A DNA stretch of 64,000 bases, taken from contig CAIOIC010000018.1 in assembly GCA_903858275.1 (NCBI GenBank), positions 49,143-113,142 on the forward strand. Direction: 5' to 3'. Position numbers and translations under genes: made by a program. Position 1 is the stretch's first letter; the number at the start of each line of letters is the position of its first letter. Below, piece after piece: positions 37,819 to 49,928 of the stretch. The notes beneath the pieces were generated by a model. The model made no database searches. It had not been told where the DNA came from and worked only from the letters and a program-made list of their open reading frames with translations. The stretch comes from an uncultured Verrucomicrobia subdivision 3 bacterium. GTDB taxonomy: Bacteria > Verrucomicrobiota > Verrucomicrobiia > Limisphaerales > UBA11358.

Positions 37819-40287
37819 TTAATGTTTCTTTGGTGCTTCATCCGCATGCAGATCTTCTTCCGGGATTCGCATGCTGTAGAACGAGCGATAGATAAACACC
37901 AGGGCGATGAGGAAGAAAAAGCCGCCGATGAGTGTTTTGACGCTTTGCTGCTGGATGGTCACGGCGATTTCCACCGCGAGCAGGCCGAAGAGCGTAGTGA
38001 ATTTGATCACGGGATTCAGCGCCACGGACGACGTGTCTTTGAACGGGTCGCCCACGGTGTCGCCGACGACGGTGGCGGCGTGCAACGGCGTGCCTTTTTG
38101 GCGGAGGTCAACTTCCACGATTTTTTTGGCGTTGTCCCATGCGCCGCCGGCATTGGCCATAAAGATGGCTTGATACAAGCCGAAGAAGGCAATGCCCACA
38201 AGGTAGCCGATGAAGAAATACGGATTAAAAAACGCCAGTGACAGCGCAAGACAGAAGATAACGATGAAGATGTTCCACATGCCCTTCTGTGCATAGACGG
38301 TGCAGATGCGGACGACTTCCTTGCTGTCGGCTTCCGAAGCGGTGGTGGCGTCAAGTTTCATGTGGTCCTGAATGTAAACCACGGCGCGATAGGAGCCGGT
38401 GACGACGGCTTGCGTGCTCGCCCCGGTGAACCAATAAATCACCGCGCCGCCCATGAGCAGGCCGAGAATGATTTCCGGCTGCACCAGGCTTAAATGCGTA
38501 ATGACGTTGCCGAACATGTTTTCCAGCAAAATGATGATGCCGAAAACCATTGTCGTGGCGCCGACGACGGCGGTGCCGATGAGCACCGGCTTGGCGGTGG
38601 CCTTGAAGGTGTTGCCCGCACCGTCATTCTTTTCGAGCAGATGCTTGGCGTTTTCAAAATCCGGCTTGAAGCCGAAATCTTTTTCGATTTCCTGCGCGAT
38701 GTTCGGCTGCGCTTCGATGCGGCTCAATTCATAGACGGATTGGGCGTTGTCGGTGACCGGGCCGTAGCTGTCCACGGCAATCGTTACCGGTCCCATGCCC
38801 AGGAAGCCGAAGGCGACCAGACCGAAAGCGAAGATGGGCGCGGCAAACTTGAATTTCTCCGGCATCAGCTCGATGATCGGCGAGCCGGTGTAGGTGGACA
38901 GTAGGCTGGCGCAAAACATCAGGAAAAGGATGCAAAGTCCCATCCAGAACGCGGAGAAATTGCCCGCGACGAAGCCGGACAGAATGTTCAGCGACGCACC
39001 GCCATGTTTGGAGCAGGTGGTCACTTCCTTGACGTGCTGCGAGTTGGTGCTGGTGAAAATCTTGGTGAATTCCGGTATCACTGCGCCCGCCACGGTGCCG
39101 CAGGAAATGATGGCCGACAGCACCCACCAAAGATTTGAATCAATGCCGGTTTGTTTGGATAACAGCAGAAAACTGGCGATGAACGTGATGACGATGGACA
39201 CCGCCGAGGTGATCCAAACCAGATGCGTGAGCGGGGCTTCAAAGTCGAAATCTTTTTTGCCGCCGAATTTTGCCTGGGTGATGCCTTCGTTCAGAAAATA
39301 GGATACCAGCGAAGTGACAATCATCAAAGCCCGCATGACGAACAGCCAGATGATGAGCGTGGCGCAAGTGGCTTGTGATTCGGGGGCCGCCAGGGCCAGC
39401 GAGAGGAAAGCGATGAGCGCCACGCCGGTGACGCCGTAGGTTTCAAAGCCGTCCGCCGTCGGTCCGACGCTGTCGCCGGCGTTGTCGCCGGTGCAGTCCG
39501 CGATGACGCCGGGATTCTTCGGATCATCTTCGGGAAGTTTGAAGACGATTTTCATCAGGTCGCTGCCGATGTCGGCAATCTTGGTGAAGATGCCGCCGCA
39601 GATACGCAGCACGCTCGCACCCAGCGATTCGCCGATGGCGAAGCCGATGAAGCACGGGCCGACGAGTTTGTTCGGCAGGAAAATCAGGATGCAGATCATG
39701 AAGAATAATTCCACCGAGACGAGCAACAGCCCGACACTCATGCCCGAGCGAAGCGGGATTCCGACGACGGTGACCGGCGTGCCTTTCAGCGCCGCGAATG
39801 AAGTGCGGCTGTTGGCGGTGGTGTTGATGCGGATCCCGAACCACGCCACGCCGTAGCTACCGAGGATGCCAAGAATGGAGGCCAGCAGAATGACGATGAC
39901 ATCGCCATAGCTTTTTTCTTCCAGCACTTTGAAATAGAAAAAGATGCAGCCGCCGATGAGCAGCCAGAGGATGGCTAAAAACTTCCCCTGTTGAAACAGG
40001 TAGGTTTTACAAGTCTCCCAGATTGTCTGTGAAACCGCCGCCATGGATTTATGAACGGGCAGGGCTTTGGTCTGCCAGTATTGCGCCAGGCCGAAGATTG
40101 CGCCGATGGCGCACATCAAAATGCCCATATACATCAACTGAATGCCGGTGACGCCAAAGACCCCGTCAAATTTGACGGGGTCAAGCGGGGGGATTTTTAA
40201 GTCAGCCTCGCTGGCGTGCAGCGCGGTGGCAGTGGCGAAAAATGCAACCGTAGCAACGGTCGCCCGGAGGAGTTTAGTGGGGTGCAT
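37819..40287 (-). CDS. hppA: Membrane-bound ion-translocating pyrophosphatase
   Basis: [64 protein letters not shown]. Confidence 0.96.
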   Translation of the reverse strand: MHPTKLLRATVATVAFFATATALHASEADLKIPPLDPVKFDGVFGVTGIQLMYMGILMCAIGAIFGLAQYWQTKALPVHKSMAAVSQTIWETCKTYLFQQGKFLAILWLLIGGCIFFYFKVLEEKSYGDVIVILLASILGILGSYGVAWFGIRINTTANSRTSFAALKGTPVTVVGIPLRSGMSVGLLLVSVELFFMICILIFLPNKLVGPCFIGFAIGESLGASVLRICGGIFTKIADIGSDLMKIVFKLPEDDPKNPGVIADCTGDNAGDSVGPTADGFETYGVTGVALIAFLSLALAAPESQATCATLIIWLFVMRALMIVTSLVSYFLNEGITQAKFGGKKDFDFEAPLTHLVWITSAVSIVITFIASFLLLSKQTGIDSNLWWVLSAIISCGTVAGAVIPEFTKIFTSTNSQHVKEVTTCSKHGGASLNILSGFVAGNFSAFWMGLCILFLMFCASLLSTYTGSPIIELMPEKFKFAAPIFAFGLVAFGFLGMGPVTIAVDSYGPVTDNAQSVYELSRIEAQPNIAQEIEKDFGFKPDFENAKHLLEKNDGAGNTFKATAKPVLIGTAVVGATTMVFGIIILLENMFGNVITHLSLVQPEIILGLLMGGAVIYWFTGASTQAVVTGSYRAVVYIQDHMKLDATTASEADSKEVVRICTVYAQKGMWNIFIVIFCLALSLAFFNPYFFIGYLVGIAFFGLYQAIFMANAGGAWDNAKKIVEVDLRQKGTPLHAATVVGDTVGDPFKDTSSVALNPVIKFTTLFGLLAVEIAVTIQQQSVKTLIGGFFFLIALVFIYRSFYSMRIPEEDLHADEAPKKH
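40159..40182. repeat. 24-bp perfect palindrome in the 5' coding region of hppA
   Basis: GACCCCGTCAAATTTGACGGGGTC. Confidence 0.95.
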
Positions 40288-40705
40288 ATAAAGTATTTTA
40301 AATGGCTGGGGGGTGGGTGGTGATGGGATGTTTGATCGCGGTAGCGTGTCGGCCGAATGCTAGGTCGAGATGGCGCAGCCAGATGATCAGGTTGATCTGA
40401 TCGTCTGGGCCTGCTTTCAAATGGTTGAACTTGCCATTCATCTGTAAATCCATAAACACAACTTAAAAGATAACGCGTTCCGCATCATGAATCTGATGAA
40501 AATATTGGGAAAGTTCTTTCCGGATATTGACTTTGTCTTTGCAGATATTGCTGAACCCACAATGTCTAGATAGTTCATTTTGATTGCCACTATTCCTTGT
40601 AGTTTCCTCTGGGAAATGGATGTTTACAATGTCATTTAGCAAAAGAGAGCCTTTTTTTGCCAATTAATGTGCTGACAGAATAATCAAATTGACTAATTTG
40701 ACAAA

Positions 40706-40724
40706 AGTTTTCCGTTTGAAAACT
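40706..40724 (+). promoter_or_regulatory. Candidate operator upstream of hoxE
   Basis: AGTTTTC-CGTTT-GAAAACT, directly after a TTGACA hexamer (40698-40703), 27 bp before the ATG. Confidence 0.5.
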
Positions 40725-40750
40725 AATTGTAACCAAAATCGGCAAAATTT

Positions 40751-41278
40751 ATGGGCAATACCGCACCCGAACTAAAACAACCTCCGGCCAAGGCCCCGGC
40801 GAGCCATCCTAGTGGCGATAAACGGTTTAAGATACTGGAAGTTCACATGAAGAAGCTTCAATTCAAGCAGGATGCCTTGATTGAGGTTCTTCACAAGGCG
40901 CAAGAACTGTTTGGTTACCTTGAAGACGATGTGCTCCTGTTTGTCGCGCATCATCTCAAGCTGCCGCCGAGTCGGGTATATGGTGTGGCGACATTTTATC
41001 ATTTCTTCATGCTCAAGCCCCAAGGGCAGCACACCTGCGTGGTCTGCATGGGCACCGCGTGCTACGTCAAGGGCGCGGACAAAGTGGTCGAGGCCGTTCA
41101 AAATGAACTCAAGATTAAGGCAGGCGAAACGACGGCGGATAACAAAGTCTCGCTTCTCACTGCCCGCTGCATCGGTGCCTGCGGCATAGCGCCGGCGGTG
41201 GTTTATGACGGCACGGTCACGCCGCGCCAGACGCCGGAGTCCACCATGGAACAAATCAACAAGTGGGTGAAATCATGA
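40751..41278 (+). CDS. hoxE: NAD-linked [NiFe]-hydrogenase subunit HoxE (NuoE-like)
   Basis: NuoE-like 2Fe-2S cysteines CVVCMGTACYVKGA, ARCIGACGIAP; first gene of hox operon. Confidence 0.88.
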   Translation: MGNTAPELKQPPAKAPASHPSGDKRFKILEVHMKKLQFKQDALIEVLHKAQELFGYLEDDVLLFVAHHLKLPPSRVYGVATFYHFFMLKPQGQHTCVVCMGTACYVKGADKVVEAVQNELKIKAGETTADNKVSLLTARCIGACGIAPAVVYDGTVTPRQTPESTMEQINKWVKS

Positions 41279-42909
41279 TTCTCAACGATCTTATCGCGGT
41301 AAAAGAAAAGGAACTGGCTTCACAAAAAAAAATCGTCCTGCGCTGCTGCATGGCGGCCGGGTGTATATCCTCCGATTCGAAGGGGGTTAAGGAGCAGCTT
41401 GAAATAGCTGTCACTGAAGCCGGAATGCAAGACGAGGTGGAAGTTCGCGGCGTCGGCTGCATGAAGCTGTGCTGCGAAGGCCCGCTGGTCGCTGTGGACC
41501 CGAAGAACGAGCTTTACGTCAAGGTCACTGCGGAAAATGCGCCATCCATTATTGCTTCGCTCAAGGGCGGCAAGGCGAACGTGGAGCAGACTGATCCGGA
41601 TGCCGCATTTTTTAAGAAACAACTTTCCATCGTTCTGGCCAACAGCGGCATCGTGAATCCCGAGCGCATCGAAAGCTACATCGCGGCGGACGGCTATCTA
41701 GCTTTGCACGAAGTGCTGAATGAAATGTCGCCCAAGGAAGTTGTTGAAGCCATGACCAAAAGCGGCTTGCGCGGTCGTGGCGGTGCAGGCTTTCCGACCG
41801 GCCTCAAATGGGGCACGGTTGCCAAATCGCCTGGTGCGAAGAAATATGTGATTTGCAATGCCGACGAAGGTGACCCCGGCGCGTTCATGGATCGCAGCGT
41901 GCTCGAAAGCGATCCGCACAGCGTTCTCGAAGGTATGGCCATCGCGGCTTATGCGGTGGGCGCGGACCAGGGCTATCTTTATGTGCGTGCCGAATATCCG
42001 CTGGCCATCGCGCGGCTGCATCTCGCCATCAAGCAGGCGAAATCCTTGGGTTTGCTCGGTGCAGGCATTTTTGACTCACCGTTCAACTTTAATGTTGAAA
42101 TCCGCATTGGTGCCGGCGCTTTTGTCTGCGGCGAAGAAACCGCGCTGATGATGTCGGTTGAAGGCAAGCGCGGTACGCCGCGTCCGCGCCCGCCGTTCCC
42201 GGCGGAAAGCGGTTTGTTCGGCTGTCCAACTTTGCTGAACAATGTTGAAACTTTCGCCAATGTCCCCGCGATTTACCGTAATGGCGCAGAGTGGTTCGCT
42301 GGCATCGGCACGGAAAAGAGCAAGGGCACGAAAGTGTTCGCGCTTGCCGGCAAAATCAAGAACACCGGTCTCATCGAAGTGCCGATGGGCACGCCGCTCC
42401 GCACCATCGTCGAAGAAATGGGCGGTGGCGCTCCTGATGGCGGCAAGATCAAAGCCGTGCAGACCGGCGGCCCGTCTGGCGGTTGCATTCCGTCGCAGCA
42501 TCTCGACACACCGGTGGATTATGAATCGCTCGGCAAGCTTGGCTCCATCATGGGTTCCGGCGGCATGATAGTGATGGACGAAGGCACCCGCATGGTGGAT
42601 GTCGCGCGGTTCTTCATGGAATTCTGCATGGACGAATCCTGCGGCAAATGCATTCCCTGCCGCGCCGGAACGGTGCAGATGCACAACATTCTGGACAAGA
42701 TTCTCAAGCGCAAAGCCACTGGGCGCGATCTCGCGAAGCTCGAGGAACTTTGCGACATGGTTCGCAACACCAGCCTCTGCGGCCTTGGCCAGACGGCACC
42801 GAATCCGACGATGAGCACGCTGCGGTTTTTCCGCAACGAATACGAGGAACTACTCCAGCCGGACACTTTCGGCGCGGGTGCAACCCATTCTCAACCCGTA
42901 ACGAAATAA
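41275..42909 (+). CDS. hoxF: Hydrogenase diaphorase subunit HoxF (NuoF-like)
   Basis: [43 protein letters not shown]. Confidence 0.93.
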   Translation: MILNDLIAVKEKELASQKKIVLRCCMAAGCISSDSKGVKEQLEIAVTEAGMQDEVEVRGVGCMKLCCEGPLVAVDPKNELYVKVTAENAPSIIASLKGGKANVEQTDPDAAFFKKQLSIVLANSGIVNPERIESYIAADGYLALHEVLNEMSPKEVVEAMTKSGLRGRGGAGFPTGLKWGTVAKSPGAKKYVICNADEGDPGAFMDRSVLESDPHSVLEGMAIAAYAVGADQGYLYVRAEYPLAIARLHLAIKQAKSLGLLGAGIFDSPFNFNVEIRIGAGAFVCGEETALMMSVEGKRGTPRPRPPFPAESGLFGCPTLLNNVETFANVPAIYRNGAEWFAGIGTEKSKGTKVFALAGKIKNTGLIEVPMGTPLRTIVEEMGGGAPDGGKIKAVQTGGPSGGCIPSQHLDTPVDYESLGKLGSIMGSGGMIVMDEGTRMVDVARFFMEFCMDESCGKCIPCRAGTVQMHNILDKILKRKATGRDLAKLEELCDMVRNTSLCGLGQTAPNPTMSTLRFFRNEYEELLQPDTFGAGATHSQPVTK

Positions 42910-42913
42910 TTTT

Positions 42914-43630
42914 ATGGCCGCCAAGACACTGACTATTGACGGAAAACAGATCACCGCTGAGGAAGGCGAAACGATTTTGCAGGCCGCGACCGAGGCCGGC
43001 ATCAAGATTCCAACGCTCTGCCATCTCGAAGGTGTTTATGACATCGGCGCGTGCCGCCTGTGCCTCGTCGAGGTGACCGGCACGCCGAAACTGCTGCCCG
43101 CCTGCACGCTGAAGGTTGCGGAAGGCATGGAAGTTTCCACCGACACCGAGCGGCTCCGCAAGTATCGCCGCATGACGCTGGAACTTTTGTTTGCCGAACG
43201 CAATCACGTCTGCGCCGTTTGCGTGGCGAACGGCCATTGCGAATTGCAAACGCTCGCGTATTCGCAAGGCATGGAGCACGTCCGTTACGAATACACGTTC
43301 CCGAAATGGAACGTGGACAATACGCACCGCCTGTTTGGCATGGATCACAACCGCTGCATTCTTTGCACGCGTTGTGTCCGCGTTTGCTGGCACATCGAAG
43401 GCGCGGGAACGAAGAATGTTTCCGGCCGTGGTGGCAAATCCAAAATCATCACCGACCTCAATCAAGAATGGGGCGATTCCGAAAGCTGCACCGAATGCGG
43501 CAAATGTGTCATGTCCTGTCCCACCGGAGCGCTGTTCCAAAAAGGCTCGACGGTGGGCGAATCGGAACGCGACCGCAACAAACTCGAATTCATCGTCAAT
43601 GCACGGGAGAAAAAACAATGGAACGCATAA
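42914..43630 (+). CDS. hoxU: Hydrogenase diaphorase subunit HoxU
   Basis: 2Fe-2S plus NuoG-type cysteines; [17 protein letters not shown]. Confidence 0.92.
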   Translation: MAAKTLTIDGKQITAEEGETILQAATEAGIKIPTLCHLEGVYDIGACRLCLVEVTGTPKLLPACTLKVAEGMEVSTDTERLRKYRRMTLELLFAERNHVCAVCVANGHCELQTLAYSQGMEHVRYEYTFPKWNVDNTHRLFGMDHNRCILCTRCVRVCWHIEGAGTKNVSGRGGKSKIITDLNQEWGDSESCTECGKCVMSCPTGALFQKGSTVGESERDRNKLEFIVNAREKKQWNA

Positions 43631-44166
43631 AAATTGCCACGGTCTGGCTCGGCGGTTGTGCCGGCTGCCACATGTCCTTCCTCGACCTCGACGAGTTTCT
43701 CGTGGATATCGCGGACAAGATTCAAGTCGTTTACAGCCCCATCGCGGATGTGAAGGAATATCCCGAAGGCGTGGATGTCTGCCTCATCGAAGGCGCTGTC
43801 TGCAACGAGGACAACTTGGAACTCATCCACAAAATCCGCGCGCGGACGAAGGTGCTGGTGTCGTTCGGCGACTGCGCCGTGACGGCCAACGTGCCCGCCA
43901 TGCGCAATCAATTCGGCCTCGGCAACACCGAAAGCGTGTTGCAGCGCGCCTACATTGAGAATGCGCAATACAATCCGGTCATCCCGAAGGCCGACGGCAT
44001 TGTGCCGAAGCTGCTGGATCGCGTGCTGCCCGTCCATGAGACGGTGCAGGTGGAATATTATATGCCCGGCTGCCCGCCGCCGGCAGAACGCATCAAAGCG
44101 CTGCTCGGCCAGGTGCTGGCCGGCCAGACGCCGAAGCTCGAAGGCACACAATTAAAATTCGGTTGA
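43618..44166 (+). CDS. hoxY: [NiFe]-hydrogenase small subunit HoxY
   Basis: [35 protein letters not shown]. Confidence 0.94.
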   Translation: MERIKIATVWLGGCAGCHMSFLDLDEFLVDIADKIQVVYSPIADVKEYPEGVDVCLIEGAVCNEDNLELIHKIRARTKVLVSFGDCAVTANVPAMRNQFGLGNTESVLQRAYIENAQYNPVIPKADGIVPKLLDRVLPVHETVQVEYYMPGCPPPAERIKALLGQVLAGQTPKLEGTQLKFG

Positions 44167-44176
44167 AATATTTTTT

Positions 44177-45601
44177 ATGGCAAAACGCATTGTCATTGAC
44201 CCCGTGACCCGCATTGAGGGCCACGCCAAAATCAGCATCTTCATGGACGACGCCGGCAATGTCGCCGACGCGGAGTTTCATGTCGTCGAGTTTCGCGGCT
44301 TTGAAAAATTCTGCGAAGGCCGGCCGTATCCGGAAATGCCCGGCATCACGCAGCGCATCTGCGGCATTTGCCCGGTGAGCCACACGCTCGCGTCAGCCAA
44401 AGCCGGCGACGCCATCATGGCCGTCAACATCCCGCCCGCCGCCGACAAGCTGCGCCGCCTGATGAACCTCGGCCAGTTCGTGCAGAGCCACGCCTTGAGC
44501 TTTTTTCATTTGAGCGCGCCGGATTTTCTGCTCGGTTGGGATACGCCGCCCGCCACCCGCAATGTTTTTGGCATCATCGCCTCCAACGCCGGCCTCGCCC
44601 GCGCCGGCATCCGCCTGCGCCAGTTCGGCCAGGAGATCATCGAGATTCTCGGGGCCAAGAAAGTGCATCCCGCTTGGGCCGTGCCTGGCGGCGTGCGTTC
44701 CAATCTGTCCGCCGAAGGCCGCGCTCGGATCAAGGCGTGGTTGCCGGAAGCTTACGCCACGACGGATGTCGCGCTGGAGATCTGGAAAAAAACGATGAAG
44801 ACGCACGGGCGTGAAATCCAGATTTTCGGCAACTTCCCGTCGCTGTTCATGGGCTTGGTCACGCCGGATGGCTCGTGGGAACATCACGGTGGCAAGCTCC
44901 GCTTCACCGACAGCAGCGGCAGCATTATCGCCGATCAGGTGGATGTGACGAATTACAAGGATTACATCGGCGAGGCGGTGCAAAACACCTCGTATCTAAA
45001 GTCGCCGTATTATCTGCCGCTTGGTTTCCCCGAAGGCATTTACCGTGTCGGGCCGCTTGCGCGCCTCAACGTCGCCGAGCAAATGGGCACGCCGAAGGCG
45101 GACGAGGAACTGAAGAAATTCAAGAAGCTCGGCCGCGGCGCGGTCACGTCGTCGTTCCTGTATCACTACGCGCGGCTCATCGAAATTCTCGCGTCGCTCG
45201 AATTCATCGAGCGCTATATGGATGATCCGGAACTCTCCAGTGATTATCTCTGCGCTGATGCCGGCATCAACAGCCTGCGCGGCGTCGGCGCGAGCGAAGC
45301 CCCGCGCGGCACGCTGTTCCACGACTACACCGTGGATCGCAACGGCCTGCTGCAAAAGGTCAATCTTATCGTCGCCACCGGCCAGAATAACCTGGCCATG
45401 AACCAGACCGTCGCGCAGATCGCGCGGCATTATGTTCGCGGCAACGACATCCCCGAAGCCATGCTCAACCGTGTGGAACACGGCATCCGCTGCTACGATC
45501 CATGCCTGAGCTGCTCCACGCATGCTGTCGGTCAGATGCCTTTGCACGTCCAACTCATTGCTCCGGACGGCAAAGTGCTGGACGAAAAAATGCGCGGCTA
45601 A
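44177..45601 (+). CDS. hoxH: [NiFe]-hydrogenase large subunit HoxH
   Basis: [10 protein letters not shown] and [15 protein letters not shown] plus cleavable C-terminal extension. Confidence 0.97.
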   Translation: MAKRIVIDPVTRIEGHAKISIFMDDAGNVADAEFHVVEFRGFEKFCEGRPYPEMPGITQRICGICPVSHTLASAKAGDAIMAVNIPPAADKLRRLMNLGQFVQSHALSFFHLSAPDFLLGWDTPPATRNVFGIIASNAGLARAGIRLRQFGQEIIEILGAKKVHPAWAVPGGVRSNLSAEGRARIKAWLPEAYATTDVALEIWKKTMKTHGREIQIFGNFPSLFMGLVTPDGSWEHHGGKLRFTDSSGSIIADQVDVTNYKDYIGEAVQNTSYLKSPYYLPLGFPEGIYRVGPLARLNVAEQMGTPKADEELKKFKKLGRGAVTSSFLYHYARLIEILASLEFIERYMDDPELSSDYLCADAGINSLRGVGASEAPRGTLFHDYTVDRNGLLQKVNLIVATGQNNLAMNQTVAQIARHYVRGNDIPEAMLNRVEHGIRCYDPCLSCSTHAVGQMPLHVQLIAPDGKVLDEKMRG

Positions 45602-45676
45602 CAATTTGTCCTTGGTTGGGCAAAACAATGCCGGCGGGGAAGGTTGGTTGGTCCTTCTCCGCCGGTGAAATTTTTT

Positions 45677-46171
45677 ATGAATACGGTTGTGCAAGCCCAG
45701 ATCGAAGCCGAACTACTCGTCATCGGCTACGGCAACAGCCTGCGCCGTGACGACGGCGTTGGCCCGCGCGTGGCCGAGGCGATTGAAGAATTACAGCTTT
45801 CCGGTGTTCGCACACTCGTCTGCCAGTTGCTAACGCCTGAATACGCCGACCCGATGGCTCGTGCCCGCCGCGTCATTTTTGTGGACGCCGCCGTGGACAA
45901 AATCGATGGCGTCCATTTTCGCAAGCTGGAACCCGGCGAAACCACGCAACTCATGGCGCATTCCGCCGACCCGCGCACGATGCTAGCGCTGTCCCGCGAC
46001 GTTTTTGGTCATGCGCCAGAAGCGTGGTGGTTGACGATTCCCGCGATTCATCTGGGTTTTGGCACCGATTATTCGCCGGAAGCCGAAGCCGGATTTCACG
46101 CCGCTGTCGCGGAAATTAAAAAGTTGGTGGCTGCCAATTTCCGTAAAGACACACTTCCGGTCATCAGCTAA
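45677..46171 (+). CDS. Hydrogenase maturation endopeptidase
   Basis: LVIGYGNSLRRDDGVGPRVAEAI; follows hoxH. Confidence 0.92.
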   Translation: MNTVVQAQIEAELLVIGYGNSLRRDDGVGPRVAEAIEELQLSGVRTLVCQLLTPEYADPMARARRVIFVDAAVDKIDGVHFRKLEPGETTQLMAHSADPRTMLALSRDVFGHAPEAWWLTIPAIHLGFGTDYSPEAEAGFHAAVAEIKKLVAANFRKDTLPVIS

Positions 46172-46197
46172 ATTTGCCTTGAAGCATCGCTTCAATA

Positions 46198-48579
46198 ATG
46201 GCAATGCCTTCCATCCGTCAAACCGCAACTTCAACCTCGCGCCTCAAAGTCGCTTTGCGCGGCGCGGTGCAGGGCGTTGGTTTTCGTCCATTTGTCTTCC
46301 GGATCGCGGAGGAATTGAAACTCACCGGCTGGGTCAATAATTCACCGCAGGGAGTCTTTATCGAAATCGAAGGTTCGCGCGCCGTGCTGGAAAAATTTAT
46401 CCTGCGGCTCGAGGCCGAAAAACCGCCACACAGTTCCATTCAGAGTCTGGAGTCATCGTGGTTGGATGCCGTCGGCTACCGGCGATTTGAAATCCGCCCC
46501 TCCGAAATCGGCGGCAGTAAGTCTGCTCACGTGCTGCCGGACATCGCCACTTGTTCCGACTGTCTGCGCGAAATCTTTGATCCGGCGAATCGTCGTTTCC
46601 GCTATCCGTTCACCAATTGCACGAACTGTGGTCCGCGCTTCAGCATCATTGAAGCACTGCCTTACGACCGGGCGAACACTTCGATGCGTGGTTTCAAAAT
46701 GTGTCCGCAATGCCAGGCGGAATACGAAAATCCCCGCGAGCGCCGCTTCCACGCGCAGCCGAATGCGTGTCCGGTGTGCGGCCCGCGTTTGGAATTCTGG
46801 GATGCGGCGGGTGAAATTATTTTCAGCGCTGACGCGGCGCTAAATTCTGCCATCGCTTCACTTCGCTCGGGAAAAATTGTCGCGGTGAAAGGGCTTGGTG
46901 GTTTTCATCTGCTGGCCGATGCGCGGAATGAAACCGCCGTGCAGCGTTTGCGCGAGCGGAAGCACCGTGAGGAAAAGCCGTTTGCACTGATGTTTCCCTC
47001 GCTCGAAAGCGTAAAAGCCGATTGCGAAGTTTTGCCGTTGGAAGCACGCCTGCTGCGTTCGTCCGCAGCGCCGATTGTCTTGTTGCGTCGAATTTCCTCC
47101 TCCATCCTCCATACTCCATCCTCGCTTTCGCCCGGCGTGGCTCCGGGCAATCCTAACCTCGGCGTCCTGCTGCCCTCCAATCCGGTGCATCATCTACTCA
47201 TGGCGGAACTGGACTTTCCCGTCGTAGCCACCAGTGGAAACTCAAGTGACGAGCCGATTTGCACGGACGAAACTGAAGCGCTCGAACGCCTGCGCTGCAT
47301 TGCGGATGTGTTCCTCGTCCATGATCGGCCGATTGTCCGTCATGTGGACGATTCGATTGTCCGTGTGATGATGGGGCGGGAAATGGTTGTGCGGCGGGCG
47401 CGAGGGTATGCACCCTTGCCGATTCGCCTAAATTCCAAGGTCCAAGGTCCGAAGTCCAAAGTTGTTCTCGCTGTCGGCGCACATTTAAAAAACTCCGTTG
47501 CATTCGCCATCGATGACAACATCTTTATCAGTCAGCATATCGGAGATCTGGAAACCGAGCCGGCGCACAAAGCCTTCCGGCAAGTTGCGGCTGATTTGCC
47601 AAGACTTTACGCCGCACAGCCAGAAATCATCGCGGCCGATTTGCATCCCGATTATCTCTCGACCAAGTTTGCCGATGAAATAACTGGTAGGGACGCGTTG
47701 CGGCGCCTCCGGGCTGGGCAGCCGCTCACTCCGGCCAAAGTTGGCGTGCAGCATCACGTCGCCCATGTTCTCTCGTGCATTGCTGAAAATGAAATTCAAC
47801 TTCCGGTGCTTGGGGTGGCGTGGGATGGCGCGGGCCACGGCACCGATGGTTCCGTTTGGGGCGGCGAATTTATCTCGGTTGCAGAATCTGGCGTGTCACG
47901 CCTTGCGCATTTTCGTCCTTTCCGGTTGCCCGGTGGTGACCGGGCTATAAAGGAGCCTCGTCGCGTAGCGCTGGGCTTACTTTATGAGTTGTATGGCGAG
48001 TCGGCATTTGAAATGGAGCATCTTGCGCCGTTGCGTGCGATTCCACCGGTGGAAATGATGACACTGCGCGGAATGCTGCAACGCTCATTCAATTCGCCGC
48101 TGACTTCCAGCGTTGGCAGGTTGTTCGATGTCGTGGCTTCTTTGACGAATTTACGACATGACATGCGATTTGAAGGACAGGCGGCTATGGAACTGGAATT
48201 TGTACTTGATGGTGTCGTTACGGATGAGTTTTATCCGCTTTCAGTAGCAAATCATCCGACGTTGCTAATGTTGGACTGGTCGCGAATGGTCCATGCCATT
48301 TTGACGGATGTTGCCGGCGGTGTGGCCGTGCCGGAAATATCTGCCAAATTTCACAATGGTCTGGCCGAGGCGGTGGTGGCCATTGCCCGCCGGTCCGGAC
48401 TGGCTCGCATTGCCTTGAGCGGCGGTTGTTTTCAAAACCGGTATTTGCTCGAACGGGCGGTCACGCGATTGCGCGCGGAAAAGTTTCAGCCATACTGGCA
48501 TCAACGCGTGCCGACCAATGACGGTGGTGTCGCCCTGGGACAAATCTATGCGGCAAGAAACAACTTAACTTTGAAATAA
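46198..48579 (+). CDS. hypF: Carbamoyltransferase HypF
   Basis: Acylphosphatase domain RGAVQGVGFRPFVFR; zinc fingers CTNCGPRFS; YrdC and Kae1-like domains. Confidence 0.96.
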   Translation: MAMPSIRQTATSTSRLKVALRGAVQGVGFRPFVFRIAEELKLTGWVNNSPQGVFIEIEGSRAVLEKFILRLEAEKPPHSSIQSLESSWLDAVGYRRFEIRPSEIGGSKSAHVLPDIATCSDCLREIFDPANRRFRYPFTNCTNCGPRFSIIEALPYDRANTSMRGFKMCPQCQAEYENPRERRFHAQPNACPVCGPRLEFWDAAGEIIFSADAALNSAIASLRSGKIVAVKGLGGFHLLADARNETAVQRLRERKHREEKPFALMFPSLESVKADCEVLPLEARLLRSSAAPIVLLRRISSSILHTPSSLSPGVAPGNPNLGVLLPSNPVHHLLMAELDFPVVATSGNSSDEPICTDETEALERLRCIADVFLVHDRPIVRHVDDSIVRVMMGREMVVRRARGYAPLPIRLNSKVQGPKSKVVLAVGAHLKNSVAFAIDDNIFISQHIGDLETEPAHKAFRQVAADLPRLYAAQPEIIAADLHPDYLSTKFADEITGRDALRRLRAGQPLTPAKVGVQHHVAHVLSCIAENEIQLPVLGVAWDGAGHGTDGSVWGGEFISVAESGVSRLAHFRPFRLPGGDRAIKEPRRVALGLLYELYGESAFEMEHLAPLRAIPPVEMMTLRGMLQRSFNSPLTSSVGRLFDVVASLTNLRHDMRFEGQAAMELEFVLDGVVTDEFYPLSVANHPTLLMLDWSRMVHAILTDVAGGVAVPEISAKFHNGLAEAVVAIARRSGLARIALSGGCFQNRYLLERAVTRLRAEKFQPYWHQRVPTNDGGVALGQIYAARNNLTLK

Positions 48580-48582
48580 ATT

Positions 48583-48831
48583 ATGTGTCTGGCCATTCCC
48601 GGAAAAGTAATAAGTATCAGCGGCGACGACCCGCTGACGCGTATGGGCAAGGTTGATTTCTCCGGGGTCATCAAGCAGGCAAGCCTCGCGTATGTGCCGG
48701 AGGTCATTGTCGGTGATTACGTGATTGTTCACGTCGGTTTTGCCTTAAGTCGGGTGGACGAGGCGGAGGCGCAAAAAGTTTTTGGCTACCTGAAGCAGAT
48801 TGGCGAACTCGGCGAACTAGAAGTTGGCTAA
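48583..48831 (+). CDS. hypC: Hydrogenase assembly chaperone HypC
   Basis: [12 protein letters not shown]. Confidence 0.96.
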   Translation: MCLAIPGKVISISGDDPLTRMGKVDFSGVIKQASLAYVPEVIVGDYVIVHVGFALSRVDEAEAQKVFGYLKQIGELGELEVG

Positions 48832-48833
48832 AA

Positions 48834-49928
48834 ATGAAATTCCTCGACGAATATCGCGACGCCGACCTAGCACAGAAATTTGCGCAGGAAATCCGCCGCC
48901 TCACGACAAAGCCGTGGACAATCATGGAGGTCTGCGGCGGGCAGACGCACGCCATCGTGAAGTTCGGCATTGATGAATTACTGCCAAAGCAAATCGAACT
49001 GATTCACGGACCGGGCTGTCCCGTGTGCGTGACGCCGCTGGAGGTGATTGACAAGGCGTTGGAAATCGCGGCTAAGCCAGATGTAATCTTCACCTCATTT
49101 GGTGACATGTTGCGTGTGCCGGGAAGCACAACGGATTTGCTTTCTGTCAAAGCGAAAGGCGGCGACGTGCGAATTGTTTATTCGCCGCTTGATGCGGTAA
49201 AGCTGGCGGAAGAAAATCCGGCAAAGGAAGTGGTTTTTTTTGGCGTTGGCTTTGAAACCACCGCGCCGGCGACGGCGATGGCGGTTTTTCAGGCAGCGAA
49301 AAAAGGATTAAAAAATTTCTCAATGTTGGTTTCTCACGTCTTGGTGCCGCCGGCGATTGAAGCCTTGATGTCGTCGCCGAACTGTCGTGTTCAGGCGTTC
49401 CTCGCCGCCGGCCATGTCTGCACAGTGATGGGCTATGAGGAGTATTTTCAGCTGGTGAAAAAATATCGTGTGCCGATTGTCGTCACCGGTTTCGAGCCTT
49501 TGGACATTTTACATGGTATTCTGATGGTCGTGCAGCAACTGGAATCCGGTCGGGCTGAAGTTAAAAATCAATACTCCCGCTCCGTCAGCCGCGCCGGCAA
49601 CCAGCCCGCGCAGGCGTTGATGAAAAAGGTTTTCCGGGTAGTTCCTCGAAAATGGCGCGGCGTTGGCGAGATTCCGCAAAGCGGCTTGGGCTTGGCTGGT
49701 GAGTATGCGGCGTTTGATGCGGAGAAGAGATTTGGCCTCGCCGATCGGCACGTTGATGAACCGGCGGAGTGTATTGCCGGATTGATTTTGCAGGGGTTGA
49801 AAAAGCCGCACGAGTGCCCGGTGTTCGGCGCGAAATGCACGCCGGAACATCCGCTCGGCGCAACGATGGTTTCGAGCGAAGGCGCGTGCGCGGCTTACTA
49901 TCGTTACCGGAGGTATAACGCCCAATGA
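48834..49928 (+). CDS. hypD: Hydrogenase formation protein HypD
   Basis: [32 protein letters not shown]. Confidence 0.97.
   Translation: MKFLDEYRDADLAQKFAQEIRRLTTKPWTIMEVCGGQTHAIVKFGIDELLPKQIELIHGPGCPVCVTPLEVIDKALEIAAKPDVIFTSFGDMLRVPGSTTDLLSVKAKGGDVRIVYSPLDAVKLAEENPAKEVVFFGVGFETTAPATAMAVFQAAKKGLKNFSMLVSHVLVPPAIEALMSSPNCRVQAFLAAGHVCTVMGYEEYFQLVKKYRVPIVVTGFEPLDILHGILMVVQQLESGRAEVKNQYSRSVSRAGNQPAQALMKKVFRVVPRKWRGVGEIPQSGLGLAGEYAAFDAEKRFGLADRHVDEPAECIAGLILQGLKKPHECPVFGAKCTPEHPLGATMVSSEGACAAYYRYRRYNAQ

Noticed and set aside
35202-37847. Full 881-aa length of the GH95 ORF
   Set aside because: The first ~80 residues precede an evident signal peptide and overlap the hppA terminator, so the start was moved to about 37600.
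40463-40663. 66-aa minus-strand ORF upstream of hoxE
   Set aside because: No recognisable motif or neighbouring partner; AT-rich intergenic DNA easily yields such ORFs.
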